Shown piece after piece: positions 53,934 through 62,698 of a stretch of 64,000 bases of DNA. Made by a program: the position numbers and the translations under genes. The notes beneath the pieces are model-generated. The model was not told the DNA's origin. It did not search any database and saw only the letters and a program-made list of their open reading frames with translations. The stretch is from BCD1 sp965230565 (GTDB lineage: Bacteria > Bacteroidota > Bacteroidia > Chitinophagales > Saprospiraceae), in NCBI GenBank assembly GCA_965230565.1, contig CBDDLH010000009.1, positions 1 through 64,000 on the forward strand. Direction: 5' to 3'. Position 1 is the first letter of the stretch, and the number at the start of each line of letters is the position of its first letter.

Positions 53934-54830
53934 CTAATCCGCTACGATGGCAATCTTGTAATCAGGGCTGATCGCCAACCTGGAAATATTGCGAATGTCG
54001 TAGTAACGGAGATCTGCAATTTCTACCCAATCCTCGTCAATGAACTGGTTGAATTTAAAGAGTTTGCTTCCGCGGCCCATAACAAAAGTGCCATCCGGGA
54101 ACATCGCAAAATCCTCACAACCCTTCAGGGTCTTGATGATCGTGCGAGGTTGCTGAGAGCTGTGGTAAAGATTTTTTTCCATCAAATACCAGTTGTCGCT
54201 GAATTCACCTTTCTGTACATAAACCAGGTTTCCGTTTGGTAATCTGGAAAAGCACCGGCCAACGTTAGTAGCAACTGGTGTTACATCATCCGTGCGGGTA
54301 TTGGCAATGGCGAGATAATTGGGGTTTTCAACTACGAATACCGCTACTTCAGAACCATTGATCCAGTGGTAATAACCGACATTGGTAAGGTATTTGAATA
54401 CAGGATGACCATTGCTGAGTCTGTCGATTGGAAATTGCCACAGACGCAGCAGGGTGTCGCGGCCGGTATATTCCTGACGGATGGCAGAAAAACTGTAATA
54501 GTCCAGCATACGCTGTGGAGAAAATTCCCCTTCCGCTGTTTCCGTGACTTTTACCTTGGTTTTTTTATCAAGATCGAGCATATAAAGGTCCGTCTGAGAA
54601 TCTGCCGGAGTCTGAACACTTATGTACAACTGAGTTGGGCTGAAAAAGGCTGGTTGGTTGTTATAACCTCTTTCGTTGAAGTAGGTCAACCATTTGGCGT
54701 TATTGAAATTATAAGCGCTGTCCGATACCTGCTGAACTTCAAAAAGATAGATATTGGATTTGGGTAATTGAGCCTCTGCCTGTATCCAAAGGATTCCGGC
54801 AAACAATATGGTGGCGAATATTCTCAGCAT
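53934..54830 (-). CDS. secreted WD40/TolB-like beta-propeller protein
   Basis: The start at ATG 54830 gives a signal peptide (MLRIFATILFAGILWIQAEAQ); an open frame further upstream lacks any start feature and overlaps the divergent hydrolase promoter. The 298 residues contain repeats of the PD40 type: Q-P-A-F-F-S-P-T-Q-L-Y-I-S-V ... D-L-Y-M-L-D-L-D, E-G-E-F-S-P-Q-R-M, C-F-S-R-L-P-N-G-N-L-V-Y-V, and F-A-M-F-P-D-G-T-F-V-M-G-R-G. Such propellers bind proteins or ligands in the periplasm. The specific role is unknown. It lies 10 bases upstream of glsA. Confidence 0.82.
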   Translation of the reverse strand: MLRIFATILFAGILWIQAEAQLPKSNIYLFEVQQVSDSAYNFNNAKWLTYFNERGYNNQPAFFSPTQLYISVQTPADSQTDLYMLDLDKKTKVKVTETAEGEFSPQRMLDYYSFSAIRQEYTGRDTLLRLWQFPIDRLSNGHPVFKYLTNVGYYHWINGSEVAVFVVENPNYLAIANTRTDDVTPVATNVGRCFSRLPNGNLVYVQKGEFSDNWYLMEKNLYHSSQQPRTIIKTLKGCEDFAMFPDGTFVMGRGSKLFKFNQFIDEDWVEIADLRYYDIRNISRLAISPDYKIAIVAD

Positions 54831-54902
54831 GATCTTATTTTTGTGGGTAAAGTTAGCATATTTTGCGAAATTGCATTTAATGCCATTTTGAAAATAACGA
54901 CC

Positions 54903-55691
54903 ATGCCAGTTAAAATATTGAACGGTATCAAACTCTACTATGAAACCTCCGGCGAGGGAGAACCGTTGCTGTTCATCCACGGACTTGGATCCAGTACACG
55001 TGACTGGGAGGCCCAGGTGCCATATTTTTCCGATAAATTTCAGACAGTTACCGTAGATCTGCGAGGACATGGACAATCTGAAAAACCTTCATCAACCTAT
55101 AGCATCTCTCTTTTTGCTTCCGATGTGGCGGCTTTGATTAGGGAAATTGGAGGACCTGTTCATGTTGTTGGAATCTCCATGGGAGCTATGGTGGCTTTGC
55201 AACTGGCTGTCGATTTTCCGGAGTTGGTGAAGAGTATCATAGTCATTAATTCCCAGGATGAAGTTTTAATGAATACCCGGCAAGCTCGTCAGGCGGTCAT
55301 GATCCGCAAAGTGATTCCGCGATTGATGGGTATGAAATGGATGGGCAAGTATTTGGGTAAGAAATTATTTCCGGAAGAAGATCAGGAACAGCTCAGGGAA
55401 TTGATTGCAGACCGATGGGCCGAAAATTCTGTGAAAGATTTCATCAAAAGTGTCAATGCCATTGCCGGTTGGAGTGTCCGTAAGCATTTGAATACTATAA
55501 AATGCCCGGTATTGGTGGTTGCATCCGAGTTGGATTATACACCTGTTGAAGCAAAAGAAATCTATGTAAAGTTATTACCGGATGCCCGGCTGGAGGTGAT
55601 CAAAGGTGCCCGTCATGCGATATCTGTGGAGCGGCCGGAGGAATTGAATGAGGTGATGCTGGGGTTTCTGGGGCAAATTTTCCAATTATAA
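54903..55691 (+). CDS. alpha/beta-fold hydrolase
   Basis: The 262-residue protein has the alpha/beta hydrolase oxyanion motif H-G-L-G-S-S (26-31), nucleophile elbow GISMG (Ser92), acid Asp211 in ASELDYTP and His238 in GARHAIS. Similarity in layout to 3-oxoadipate enol-lactonase-type and general esterase members is clear, but the substrate is not. ATG 54903 is chosen over the longer frame from 54768, since the extra 45 residues run antisense through the neighbouring gene. Confidence 0.9.
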   Translation: MPVKILNGIKLYYETSGEGEPLLFIHGLGSSTRDWEAQVPYFSDKFQTVTVDLRGHGQSEKPSSTYSISLFASDVAALIREIGGPVHVVGISMGAMVALQLAVDFPELVKSIIVINSQDEVLMNTRQARQAVMIRKVIPRLMGMKWMGKYLGKKLFPEEDQEQLRELIADRWAENSVKDFIKSVNAIAGWSVRKHLNTIKCPVLVVASELDYTPVEAKEIYVKLLPDARLEVIKGARHAISVERPEELNEVMLGFLGQIFQL

Positions 55692-55743
55692 TAGGTATAT
55701 TGCACAAACAGAAAATCGACTTTTTAACCAAACCAACATAATT

Positions 55744-55986
55744 ATGAGTTTTCTTTACTTTATTCTTGTAGGTGCTTTGGCCGGATGGCTGGTAGGCACG
55801 CTTTTTAAAGGTGGCGGATTTGGACTTTTGGGAAATATTGTTGTAGGTATCGTCGGTGGTGTACTCGGAGGCTGGGTTTTTGGCCTGTTAGGTATTTCTA
55901 CTGATGGAGGACTACTTGGATCTATCATCACTGCCGTAGTCGGTGGTGGATTGCTGGTCTGGATTGTGGGGATGTTCAAGAAATAA
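55744..55986 (+). CDS. GlsB/YeaQ/YmgE family small membrane protein
   Basis: The 80-residue protein has three glycine-rich membrane helices (F-I-L-V-G-A-L-A-G-W-L-V-G, G-L-L-G-N-I-V-V-G-I-V-G-G-V-L-G-G, and the last L-L-G-S-I-I-T-A-V-V-G) typical of the transglycosylase-associated/YeaQ family. The family is stress-related in several bacteria, with no established mechanism. It lies 52 bases after the hydrolase gene and is closed by a strong terminator. Confidence 0.92.
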   Translation: MSFLYFILVGALAGWLVGTLFKGGGFGLLGNIVVGIVGGVLGGWVFGLLGISTDGGLLGSIITAVVGGGLLVWIVGMFKK

Positions 55987-56012
55987 AGCGTAGCATAGGC
56001 TGAAAATTGCTT

Positions 56013-56049
56013 AAAGCCCGATCAGTTTTCATAACTGGCCGGGCTTTTA
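56013..56049 (+). terminator. rho-independent terminator
   Basis: AAAGCCCG (56013-56020) and CGGGCTTT (56040-56047) with an inner CAGTT/AACTG pair, followed by T-rich sequence. It ends the YeaQ-type gene and separates it from glgB. Confidence 0.88.
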
Positions 56050-56098
56050 TTGTTTCAATACCCTGATCAATATTTGAAAAATTCCGTAAGTTTACATT

Positions 56099-58030
56099 AT
56101 GTCAAACGTCAAACCACATTCGCTTTTTTCAGAATACGATATTTACCTGTTCAGATCAGGAAATCATTTCAGAATCTACCAGAACCTCGGGAGTTTTCCA
56201 ATGACTGTAGATGGAGAAAAAGGAGTGCATTTTGCTGTCTGGGCTCCCAATGCACGTTATGTTTCCGTCATTGGCGGCTTCAACGACTGGAATGCCAAAT
56301 CACATAAATTGTTCCCTCGCCTGGATGAATCCGGTATCTGGGAGGGCTTTATCCCGGGAGTTCAAAAAGGAGCTAATTATAAATACCGAATCAAATCAAA
56401 TACCGGCCAGGAACTTGACAAAGGAGACCCTTATGCAAGGCTCTGGGAAGTTCCGTCAGATACAGCTTCCATCGTTTGGGACTTCAATTATAAGTGGAAA
56501 GACGAGAAATGGATGAAGAACCGGTCAGCCGATACCGGCTTTTCGGTCTATGAGGTGCATTTAGGTTCCTGGAAGAAAAAGAACAATAACGATGAATCCC
56601 TGACTTACAGGGAAATGGCGCGTGAGTTGGTGCCCTATGTGAAAAAGATGGGCTTCACGCACGTGGAGTTGATGCCGGTCATGGAGCATCCGTATTTTCA
56701 TTCCTGGGGATATCAGATCACTGGCTATTACGCCCCGACACATCGTTTTGGCAAGCCCGAAGATCTGATGTATCTCATCGACAAATTTCATCAGGCAGGC
56801 ATCGGAGTGATCCTGGATTGGGTGCCTTCACATTTCCCGACCGATGGACATGGCCCCGGGTGGTTTGACGGAACTCATTTGTACGAACATCCCGATCCAC
56901 AGAAGGGGTTTCACCCCGACTGGCAGAGTTTTATTTTTGATTACGGTAGAAATGAGGTGCGGAATTTCCTGTTTTCCAATGCCATGTTCTGGCTGGAATA
57001 TTTCCATGCCGATGGTCTTCGGGTGGATGCAGTGGCCTCCATGATACATTTGGATTATTCCCGCGAGGAAGGACAATGGACTCCCAATAAATTTGGAGGC
57101 AACGGTTACCTGGAAGCTATTGATTTTGTAAAAGAACTCAATATGGCCGTTCACCGGGAATACCCCGGTGTAGCCATGATAGCTGAAGAGTCAACGGACT
57201 TTCCGGGAGTGACACGCGAAGTGCAGTGGGATGGACTGGGTTTTGATCAGAAATGGATGATGGGCTGGATGAACGATACCCTGGAATACTTCAAAATCGA
57301 TCCGATCTTCAGGAAATTCCACCAGAACAAAATCACATTTAGTTTCACCTATGCCTTCTCGGAAAAATATATGCTTCCTCTGTCCCATGACGAGGTAGTT
57401 CATGGAAAGGGAACTTTATTCACAAGAATGCCAGGTGATGAGGGGCAACGATATGCCAATCTTCGATTGTTATTTGGAATGCAGTGGATGCATCCGGGCT
57501 CCAATCTGATATTTATGGGAGGTGAGTTCGCTCAAACTACTGAATGGAATATTGAGGTTGGGCTAGAATGGCACTTGCTGCAATACGATTATCACAAGGG
57601 CGTACAACAGTGGGTAAAGGCCCTCAATGAGTTTTACAAAAAGGAACCTGCGCTGTCTTTGCATCAGTTTGATTACCGCTCATTTGAATGGATTGACGGA
57701 ACGGATCATCAGCAAAGTGTCGTGTCCTTTATTCGCAAAACGGAGGAGGAAAAAGATACCCTGGTCATCGTATGCAATTTTACTCCGGTCGTTCGGCGAG
57801 GATACAAAATCGGAGTGCCGATTGCCGGAAAATGGAAGGAGGTGCTGAACAGTACCGATGAAGCCTATGCCGGATATGGTATGGATTCCAATGACACGGT
57901 GGAGGCTCTGGAAGAAACACAACACGGTCGTCCTTATTGCATTCAATTGGATTTGCCGGCACTTAGTATTATGGTTTTTAAAAATCAACCTGTTAAAAAA
58001 AGGAAGTTAAACACTAAAAAGAAAGCATAA
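56099..58030 (+). CDS. glgB: 1,4-alpha-glucan branching enzyme
   Basis: The 643-residue GH13 enzyme has an N-terminal carbohydrate-binding module 48 (F-A-V-W-A-P-N-A-R-Y-V-S-V-I-G-G-F-N-D-W-N) and the branching-enzyme barrel. Catalytic residues are Asp310 (GLRVDAVASM), Glu363 (MIAEES) and Asp431 (LSHDEVVHGK), and the D-W-V-P-S-H-F-P strand is typical. It introduces alpha-1,6 branches into glycogen. A Lys-rich tail (KKRKLNTKKKA) follows the C-terminal beta domain. No other glycogen gene is nearby. Confidence 0.96.
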   Translation: MSNVKPHSLFSEYDIYLFRSGNHFRIYQNLGSFPMTVDGEKGVHFAVWAPNARYVSVIGGFNDWNAKSHKLFPRLDESGIWEGFIPGVQKGANYKYRIKSNTGQELDKGDPYARLWEVPSDTASIVWDFNYKWKDEKWMKNRSADTGFSVYEVHLGSWKKKNNNDESLTYREMARELVPYVKKMGFTHVELMPVMEHPYFHSWGYQITGYYAPTHRFGKPEDLMYLIDKFHQAGIGVILDWVPSHFPTDGHGPGWFDGTHLYEHPDPQKGFHPDWQSFIFDYGRNEVRNFLFSNAMFWLEYFHADGLRVDAVASMIHLDYSREEGQWTPNKFGGNGYLEAIDFVKELNMAVHREYPGVAMIAEESTDFPGVTREVQWDGLGFDQKWMMGWMNDTLEYFKIDPIFRKFHQNKITFSFTYAFSEKYMLPLSHDEVVHGKGTLFTRMPGDEGQRYANLRLLFGMQWMHPGSNLIFMGGEFAQTTEWNIEVGLEWHLLQYDYHKGVQQWVKALNEFYKKEPALSLHQFDYRSFEWIDGTDHQQSVVSFIRKTEEEKDTLVIVCNFTPVVRRGYKIGVPIAGKWKEVLNSTDEAYAGYGMDSNDTVEALEETQHGRPYCIQLDLPALSIMVFKNQPVKKRKLNTKKKA

Positions 58031-58054
58031 GCGGTTGTTGGTAAAAATATTAAA

Positions 58055-58417
58055 ATGATAGAACGGTTCCTTTTGGTTTTTGTCGGGTTTTTTTTGGTGT
58101 CATTTGTGCTCGTTTTCAGACCGGTGTCCGCAGCTGATGAAAGTGCTTGTAACGTAACCTCTGGTATTTTGATCCAGCTTCACGAAGGAGGTACCAATGA
58201 TATTGTATTCAGGCTGAAGGATAATGAAAAAATGTACTATATCAACCGCGGTCTTGAACAGGGCTTAACCCTTGAGGAACTAGGTGAGAAATTACTGGAT
58301 AACGAAGTTACCATCTGGTCCGCCAAACACTGGACGCCTCTCGACCCAAAAGGGAGAACCAATCATATCTGTAAGGTGACTTACCAGGATGAGGTGCTTT
58401 TTACGGAGTTTGATTGA
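58055..58417 (+). CDS. small exported protein of unknown function
   Basis: The 120-residue product has a signal peptide or anchor (FLLVFVGFFLVSFVLVF, likely cleaved after VSAA) and a mature domain of about 90 residues with two cysteines (Cys32, Cys106). It reads like a short alpha/beta module, R-L-K-D-N-E-K-M-Y-Y-I-N-R-G-L-E-x-G, then helix L-T-L-E-E-L-G-E-K-L-L and strand V-T-I-W-S-A-K-H-W-T-P-L. I do not recognise the family. It starts 25 bases after glgB and may be co-transcribed with it. Confidence 0.72.
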   Translation: MIERFLLVFVGFFLVSFVLVFRPVSAADESACNVTSGILIQLHEGGTNDIVFRLKDNEKMYYINRGLEQGLTLEELGEKLLDNEVTIWSAKHWTPLDPKGRTNHICKVTYQDEVLFTEFD

Positions 58418-58441
58418 AAATTTATGGATGTTTATAACACC

Positions 58442-59656
58442 TTAGCCTAGCTTTCCCGCTATAAAACCGGTAGTCCAGGCCGCCTGGAAATTATAGCCTC
58501 CCGTAATTCCGTCGATATCCAGTAGTTCGCCCGCAAAATAAAGATTTGGACAATGTCTGCTTTCCATGGTGCTAAAATCAATGCTCTCCAGGCTGATGCC
58601 CCCACAGGTCACAAATTCCTCTTTAAAAGTCGTTTTTCCTTTTACCGCATATTCGTCATTAGTGAGGATGGTGACGAGTTTGTTTATTCCTTTTTTACCA
58701 AGTTCGTTCCACTTTTTCTTTTCGGGCAATGCACATTTTTCAAGCAGGTAAAGCCAAAGTCTTTCCGGTAAATAATAGGGTCTTACGTTAGCGAGAATTT
58801 TGTTAGGATCAGACTGCACAATACGCTCCAGAGACTGTCGAACAGTTTCAAAATTTTTCTCATCAACCCAGTTTACCTGAACCTTGAATTTATAATCCAT
58901 CCCGCTGAGTAATCGTGCGCCAAATGCGGAAAGCTTTAAAATTGCCGGGCCACTCATGCCCCAATGGGTGATGAGTAAAGGACCATCTGAACGCAGTTTA
59001 GTGCCTTGAATGCTCACTTGGGTGTTCTCAACAACAATTCCCATTAGACGGGTGACCTGTTCATCCGGCATATTGAAAGTGAAAAGAGAGGGAACCGGGT
59101 CTGCTATTTTATGTCCCAGCGTTTCCAGCCACTCGAGGCCTTTTCTTTTTGGAGAGCCGCCGGTAGCTACAATGACCTTATCAAAGGTTCCGGGAGGTTT
59201 ATGGTCATCTGTAAAAGTCAATGTCAGTTGGCCATTTTCTGGTTTAATTGCTTTTATACCAGCACCTTTTTGGACTTTTATGCCCGATTTCCTGCCTTCT
59301 TCAAGGAAGCAATCAATGATGCTTTGAGAGTCCTGTGAAACGGGGAATACACAATTGTCCGGTTGGGTTACCAGGGGCACTCCTCTGGATTCAAACCATT
59401 GCATGGTGTGTTGGGTGCTGAATACTCTAAAGGCTTTTTTGAGCTTTTTGCCTCCACGGGGATATGCTTCCGACAGTTCTTTGATCGAAGTGCAACCATT
59501 GGTCACATTGCACCTGCCACCACCGGAAATTTTCACCTTGGACAATAGCTTATTTGACTTTTCGAAAATAGTAACATGGTAATCGGGAAAGTTTTCCTTG
59601 ACCGCAATGGCCGAGAAAAATCCTGCCGCACCACCTCCTATTACCGCAATATTCAT
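58442..59656 (-). CDS. NAD(P)/FAD-dependent oxidoreductase, HI0933/YhiN family
   Basis: The 404-residue protein starts MNIAVIGGGAAGFFSAIAV, the FAD-binding GxGxxG motif, with the acidic residue at the end of the second strand (IFEKS). It has the family hallmark K-V-K-I-S-G-G-G-R-C-N-V-T-N (about 41-54), a second FAD motif VIVATGG, G-P-L-L-I-T-H-W-G-M-S-G-P-A-I-L, and the ending L-Y-F-A-G-E-L-L-D-I-D-G-I-T-G-G-Y-N-F-Q-A-A-W-x-x-G. The reaction is not established for most members. It is followed on the same strand, upstream, by the lipase-like gene. Confidence 0.93.
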   Translation of the reverse strand: MNIAVIGGGAAGFFSAIAVKENFPDYHVTIFEKSNKLLSKVKISGGGRCNVTNGCTSIKELSEAYPRGGKKLKKAFRVFSTQHTMQWFESRGVPLVTQPDNCVFPVSQDSQSIIDCFLEEGRKSGIKVQKGAGIKAIKPENGQLTLTFTDDHKPPGTFDKVIVATGGSPKRKGLEWLETLGHKIADPVPSLFTFNMPDEQVTRLMGIVVENTQVSIQGTKLRSDGPLLITHWGMSGPAILKLSAFGARLLSGMDYKFKVQVNWVDEKNFETVRQSLERIVQSDPNKILANVRPYYLPERLWLYLLEKCALPEKKKWNELGKKGINKLVTILTNDEYAVKGKTTFKEEFVTCGGISLESIDFSTMESRHCPNLYFAGELLDIDGITGGYNFQAAWTTGFIAGKLG

Positions 59657-59681
59657 AGTTTACAAGGTATTGTTCCGGTTG

Positions 59682-61838
59682 TTATTCGTTGTCAACCGCA
59701 AACTTAACCTTTTCTAGTATTCTACCTTGCCGGACTTGCATGAAATATATTCCGCTACTGAATTTTGTGACATCAAATTGAAACTGATTGAGACCAGGTT
59801 CTGCTGAAAATATATGATCGAGTACAAGTTGCCCGACCGTATTAAAAATCATGATGTTTATATCTTCCGAATTACTGGTTTCCAGTTGTAGGAAAATTTG
59901 TTCGTCACCTGGGTTTGGGAAAACGGTTATGTTTTCAAGGTCTGGTTTAATTTCAATGGAGATCTTTGGACTGTACCGGAAACTTCCATCCTGATCGACC
60001 ATTTTTAAACGATAATAATTCATACCTGTCACCGGATCATGGTCAGTGAAGGTGTAATGCTGAATATCCTCAGAATTCCCAGAAGCAGGGGTTGTGCCAA
60101 TGGTTCTGAAATCAATAGCATCTGTAGCGCGTTGAATCTCAAATTCAGCAACATTGACCTCATTCATCGTATTCCAAAAAAGATCGATGGTTTTTTCGTG
60201 AGCTTTGCCGTTAAAGGACAGCAGGTTCAGTGGCAAAGGAGCAGCATTGGTTAAGGTGAAACGGTAGGGCGTCCTCCAGCTTTCACCGGATACACTTTGG
60301 TGAGTAATGCGTAGGAAATACTGGTTGCCCTGGATTAGTTTACTCGCAGCAATATTAAATAATATGGTATTGCTTCCCTGGGAAAATGGAATTGAATATG
60401 GCCCCTGGGTATTCATGTCCGTATATTGTCCCGGAGTAGTAGTGAAAAAATCAATTTGCCCTCCAAGGCCGGGGTGGGGAAGAAATTCAATATCCAACCC
60501 GCCGGAAGATACCGGGCCCATAGTGAAAACGAACCAGTCCGGATCCTTGTCAAACGGGCCGTCCGGAGCATTATTACTTCTTTTTTGAGGCAGGCCGGCA
60601 AACTGAATTTCCTGAGCAACATCCCAGGCAAATGCAGGGAAATCTCCTTCATCGAAACCGCGGATGACCGTTTTGATATCACTGTTAACGGTAAGGTGAG
60701 TTTCATCTGTCAGCAGGGAATCCGATAAACGGAATGGCACTCCGTCAGAAGGCATTGGTGTGCTGCCATTGTAAAGCCATTGTCGCGACCAGGCTACTAC
60801 TCCATCACCGCTGTCGATAGGGATATCAGAAGTGATCCAGGTGTACCGTACATTGTTAGGTAAGGGCATGGCCGGATTGTCATAGGTGCCGTGCCAGGGC
60901 TCCGAAAACCCTTGTTGCTGACCGTTGATGTTGATGCCTGTGATGTTCGGATTGTTTTCATAACCGTCGCAATCAACGTCCGCATTGGCATAAAACCATG
61001 TTCCGATATCATCTTCATCTCCACCAAAAAGGTAATTGCCCGGGCAGTCATCGAGGTCGAGAAACCCGCAACCATAACTATATCTCAGGTCACGGACTGC
61101 TTCTGAGGTCAAATCAGGAAGGCCGTCCCTGAATTCATCATCGTGGCTTCCAAAGTCGCTGATGTTACCCATGGTGTTACTGCCCCTGTGTGGAGTGGTG
61201 GTGGTGACGAGTTTGGCCACTTTATGTCCATCCGGTGAGCTGGGATCTACCCACCAGATGTGGTTACCACCGGCATCGGTTCGTTGCAGGTATTCACGGG
61301 ATTCCAGTCCACCCATAGAGTGAGCCACGAGAATAACTTTTTCCTTGCCGGGATTGGCGGCCAGCACCTTTTTGATCATTTCACCAAGGGCGTAGCCTTG
61401 TTTGTAAATAGCGGATTCATTGCTATCTGAGGCCCAAAAGGAAGGGCTGCCTCCGTCATGAATATATATCTGCGGGCTGTTGGTGTTTTCGTTCCAGTAA
61501 TTATCCAGATTTATAGCGTACAGGCACCCCGGGTTCAGGTCATTTGTCTCATTGACAAAGGTTACGAGTACGTCATCATCATTGGTGTAAGGAATACCGT
61601 CCTCGCCCCAAATGTAAGTCCCTTCCTGGGCATTGACTACAGCATGGAAAACATCGGCAAGTCCGCCCCAGATGTTAGCGAAGTCATTGTTATTGTAAAC
61701 GGCAGAAAAGGAACTTTCAGAACCCGTCCAGCCATGCAGAAAAATAACCGGGTAAGGGCAATCACCAGCCTGGCTGTAGGATTTTTGAGTTGAGAAAAGC
61801 AGTGTTAAAAGAAAAACCGGGAGTAGTAGTCGTTTCAT
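59682..61838 (-). CDS. secreted lipase-like alpha/beta hydrolase with T9SS sorting domain
   Basis: The 718-residue protein has a signal peptide ending in SYSQ (residue 23) and an alpha/beta hydrolase domain with oxyanion motif F-L-H-G-W-T-G-S (33-40) and nucleophile elbow A-H-S-M-G-G (Ser174). These resemble the PGAP1/lipase class. A putative acid and His lie later (for example DSGDGVVAW and DETHLTV). A beta region (about 430-540), a fibronectin-like module (L-P-L-N-L-L-S-F-N-G-K ... common in T9SS cargo) and the C-terminal T9SS type A domain (VFPNPGDEQIFLQLE ... KFSSGIYFMQVRQG) follow. It probably hydrolyses esters at or outside the cell surface. Confidence 0.88.
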   Translation of the reverse strand: MKRLLLPVFLLTLLFSTQKSYSQAGDCPYPVIFLHGWTGSESSFSAVYNNNDFANIWGGLADVFHAVVNAQEGTYIWGEDGIPYTNDDDVLVTFVNETNDLNPGCLYAINLDNYWNENTNSPQIYIHDGGSPSFWASDSNESAIYKQGYALGEMIKKVLAANPGKEKVILVAHSMGGLESREYLQRTDAGGNHIWWVDPSSPDGHKVAKLVTTTTPHRGSNTMGNISDFGSHDDEFRDGLPDLTSEAVRDLRYSYGCGFLDLDDCPGNYLFGGDEDDIGTWFYANADVDCDGYENNPNITGININGQQQGFSEPWHGTYDNPAMPLPNNVRYTWITSDIPIDSGDGVVAWSRQWLYNGSTPMPSDGVPFRLSDSLLTDETHLTVNSDIKTVIRGFDEGDFPAFAWDVAQEIQFAGLPQKRSNNAPDGPFDKDPDWFVFTMGPVSSGGLDIEFLPHPGLGGQIDFFTTTPGQYTDMNTQGPYSIPFSQGSNTILFNIAASKLIQGNQYFLRITHQSVSGESWRTPYRFTLTNAAPLPLNLLSFNGKAHEKTIDLFWNTMNEVNVAEFEIQRATDAIDFRTIGTTPASGNSEDIQHYTFTDHDPVTGMNYYRLKMVDQDGSFRYSPKISIEIKPDLENITVFPNPGDEQIFLQLETSNSEDINIMIFNTVGQLVLDHIFSAEPGLNQFQFDVTKFSSGIYFMQVRQGRILEKVKFAVDNE

Positions 61839-62066
61839 GAGTCATGATTTAAATCTGTGATGGGTGTATATGTAAGGGATGGGCAACGGCGCTGCGTTGT
61901 TGTGATAAAGATAAGGAAAAATACAATATGTTGAAACAAAGCATTTTTGTTAAGGATGTTTTAAATTGAAGGAATATACCAACGGTTGAGAATTGGAGTG
62001 AGGTCTTTTGGAGTATATAAATTGATGTTTCTACATCTTAATTTCGAAACCAAAACCTATTGACAA

Positions 62067-62486
62067 ATGAAAAAAACAGTGTTTCTATTAATAGCTACTT
62101 TTATAATTTTGCTGAGTTCCTGCGATAAGGAAGTCATAACCGGAGGTTTCGTCTTAGGAGAAATTTTTGATCTGGAATTCGGCGCAGAAAAAACGTCTGA
62201 AGATAATGCGATAACGGTTTCCTTTGCGGAAATCGTGGATTCCCGCTGTCCGTTGAATGTGATCTGTGTCTGGGAAGGGCAAGCGGAAGTGAAATTGGCC
62301 GTGACCATTTCCGGAGAAGAACCGGTAGCCCTGGAATTGATCAACCGGGTAGGATATCCAGAGTTTGGGATTGATACCCTTGGAAATTATATTTTTACCC
62401 TGGAAGATGTTCTGCCATATCCGGAAGATCCCGAAGATCTGGATAATATGGATTATGTACTGAAAATGAAGGTAGAGGAGTTGTAA
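62067..62486 (+). CDS. small lipoprotein with D-S-R-C-P ... C-x-W-x-G motif
   Basis: The 139-residue product is a lipoprotein (LLIATFIILLSSC, lipobox Cys19). The mature part is beta-rich and contains D-S-R-C-P-L-N-V-I-C-V-W-E-G-Q-A-E-V (58-75), a cysteine pair flanking a Trp. I have seen this pattern in uncharacterised small Bacteroidota lipoproteins; no function is known to me. It stands alone and is followed by the structured element at 62496-62644. Confidence 0.75.
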   Translation: MKKTVFLLIATFIILLSSCDKEVITGGFVLGEIFDLEFGAEKTSEDNAITVSFAEIVDSRCPLNVICVWEGQAEVKLAVTISGEEPVALELINRVGYPEFGIDTLGNYIFTLEDVLPYPEDPEDLDNMDYVLKMKVEEL

Positions 62487-62495
62487 AAATATACA

Positions 62496-62644
62496 CCGCT
62501 GGCGGGGTCGGCTTCCAAAAAATGGTAAACCCGTTTTTTGGGAAGTCGGGGGTGGATTCACCTGTAAGCAAATCCACCCCCAAATTTGACAGCAAAAATT
62601 TTCTTTTCGCAAAAGAACGGAGTCAAATTTGACCCAGCCAGCGG
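62496..62644. repeat. nested inverted-repeat element between convergent genes
   Basis: Outer arms CCGCTGGCGGGGTC (62496-62509) and GACCCAGCCAGCGG (62631-62644) differ by one mismatch. Inside are three further hairpins: CTTCCAAAAAA with TTTTTTGGGAAG (62512-62545, one bulge), GGGGGTGGATT with AATCCACCCCC (62548-62581, perfect), and CAAATTTGAC with GTCAAATTTG (62581-62631, perfect, itself holding TTCTTTT/AAAAGAA). The layout is a cloverleaf of one closing stem and three arms. Confidence 0.72.
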
Positions 62645-62698
62645 GATACATATTTCCCAAAATGAATGAATTCAGTCAATAGCAGGAACCTCTTAACC

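Noticed and set aside
54831..55076. N-terminal extension of the beta-propeller gene to 55076
   Set aside because: The added 82 residues are antisense to the hydrolase gene, and the ATG at 54830 begins a normal signal peptide.
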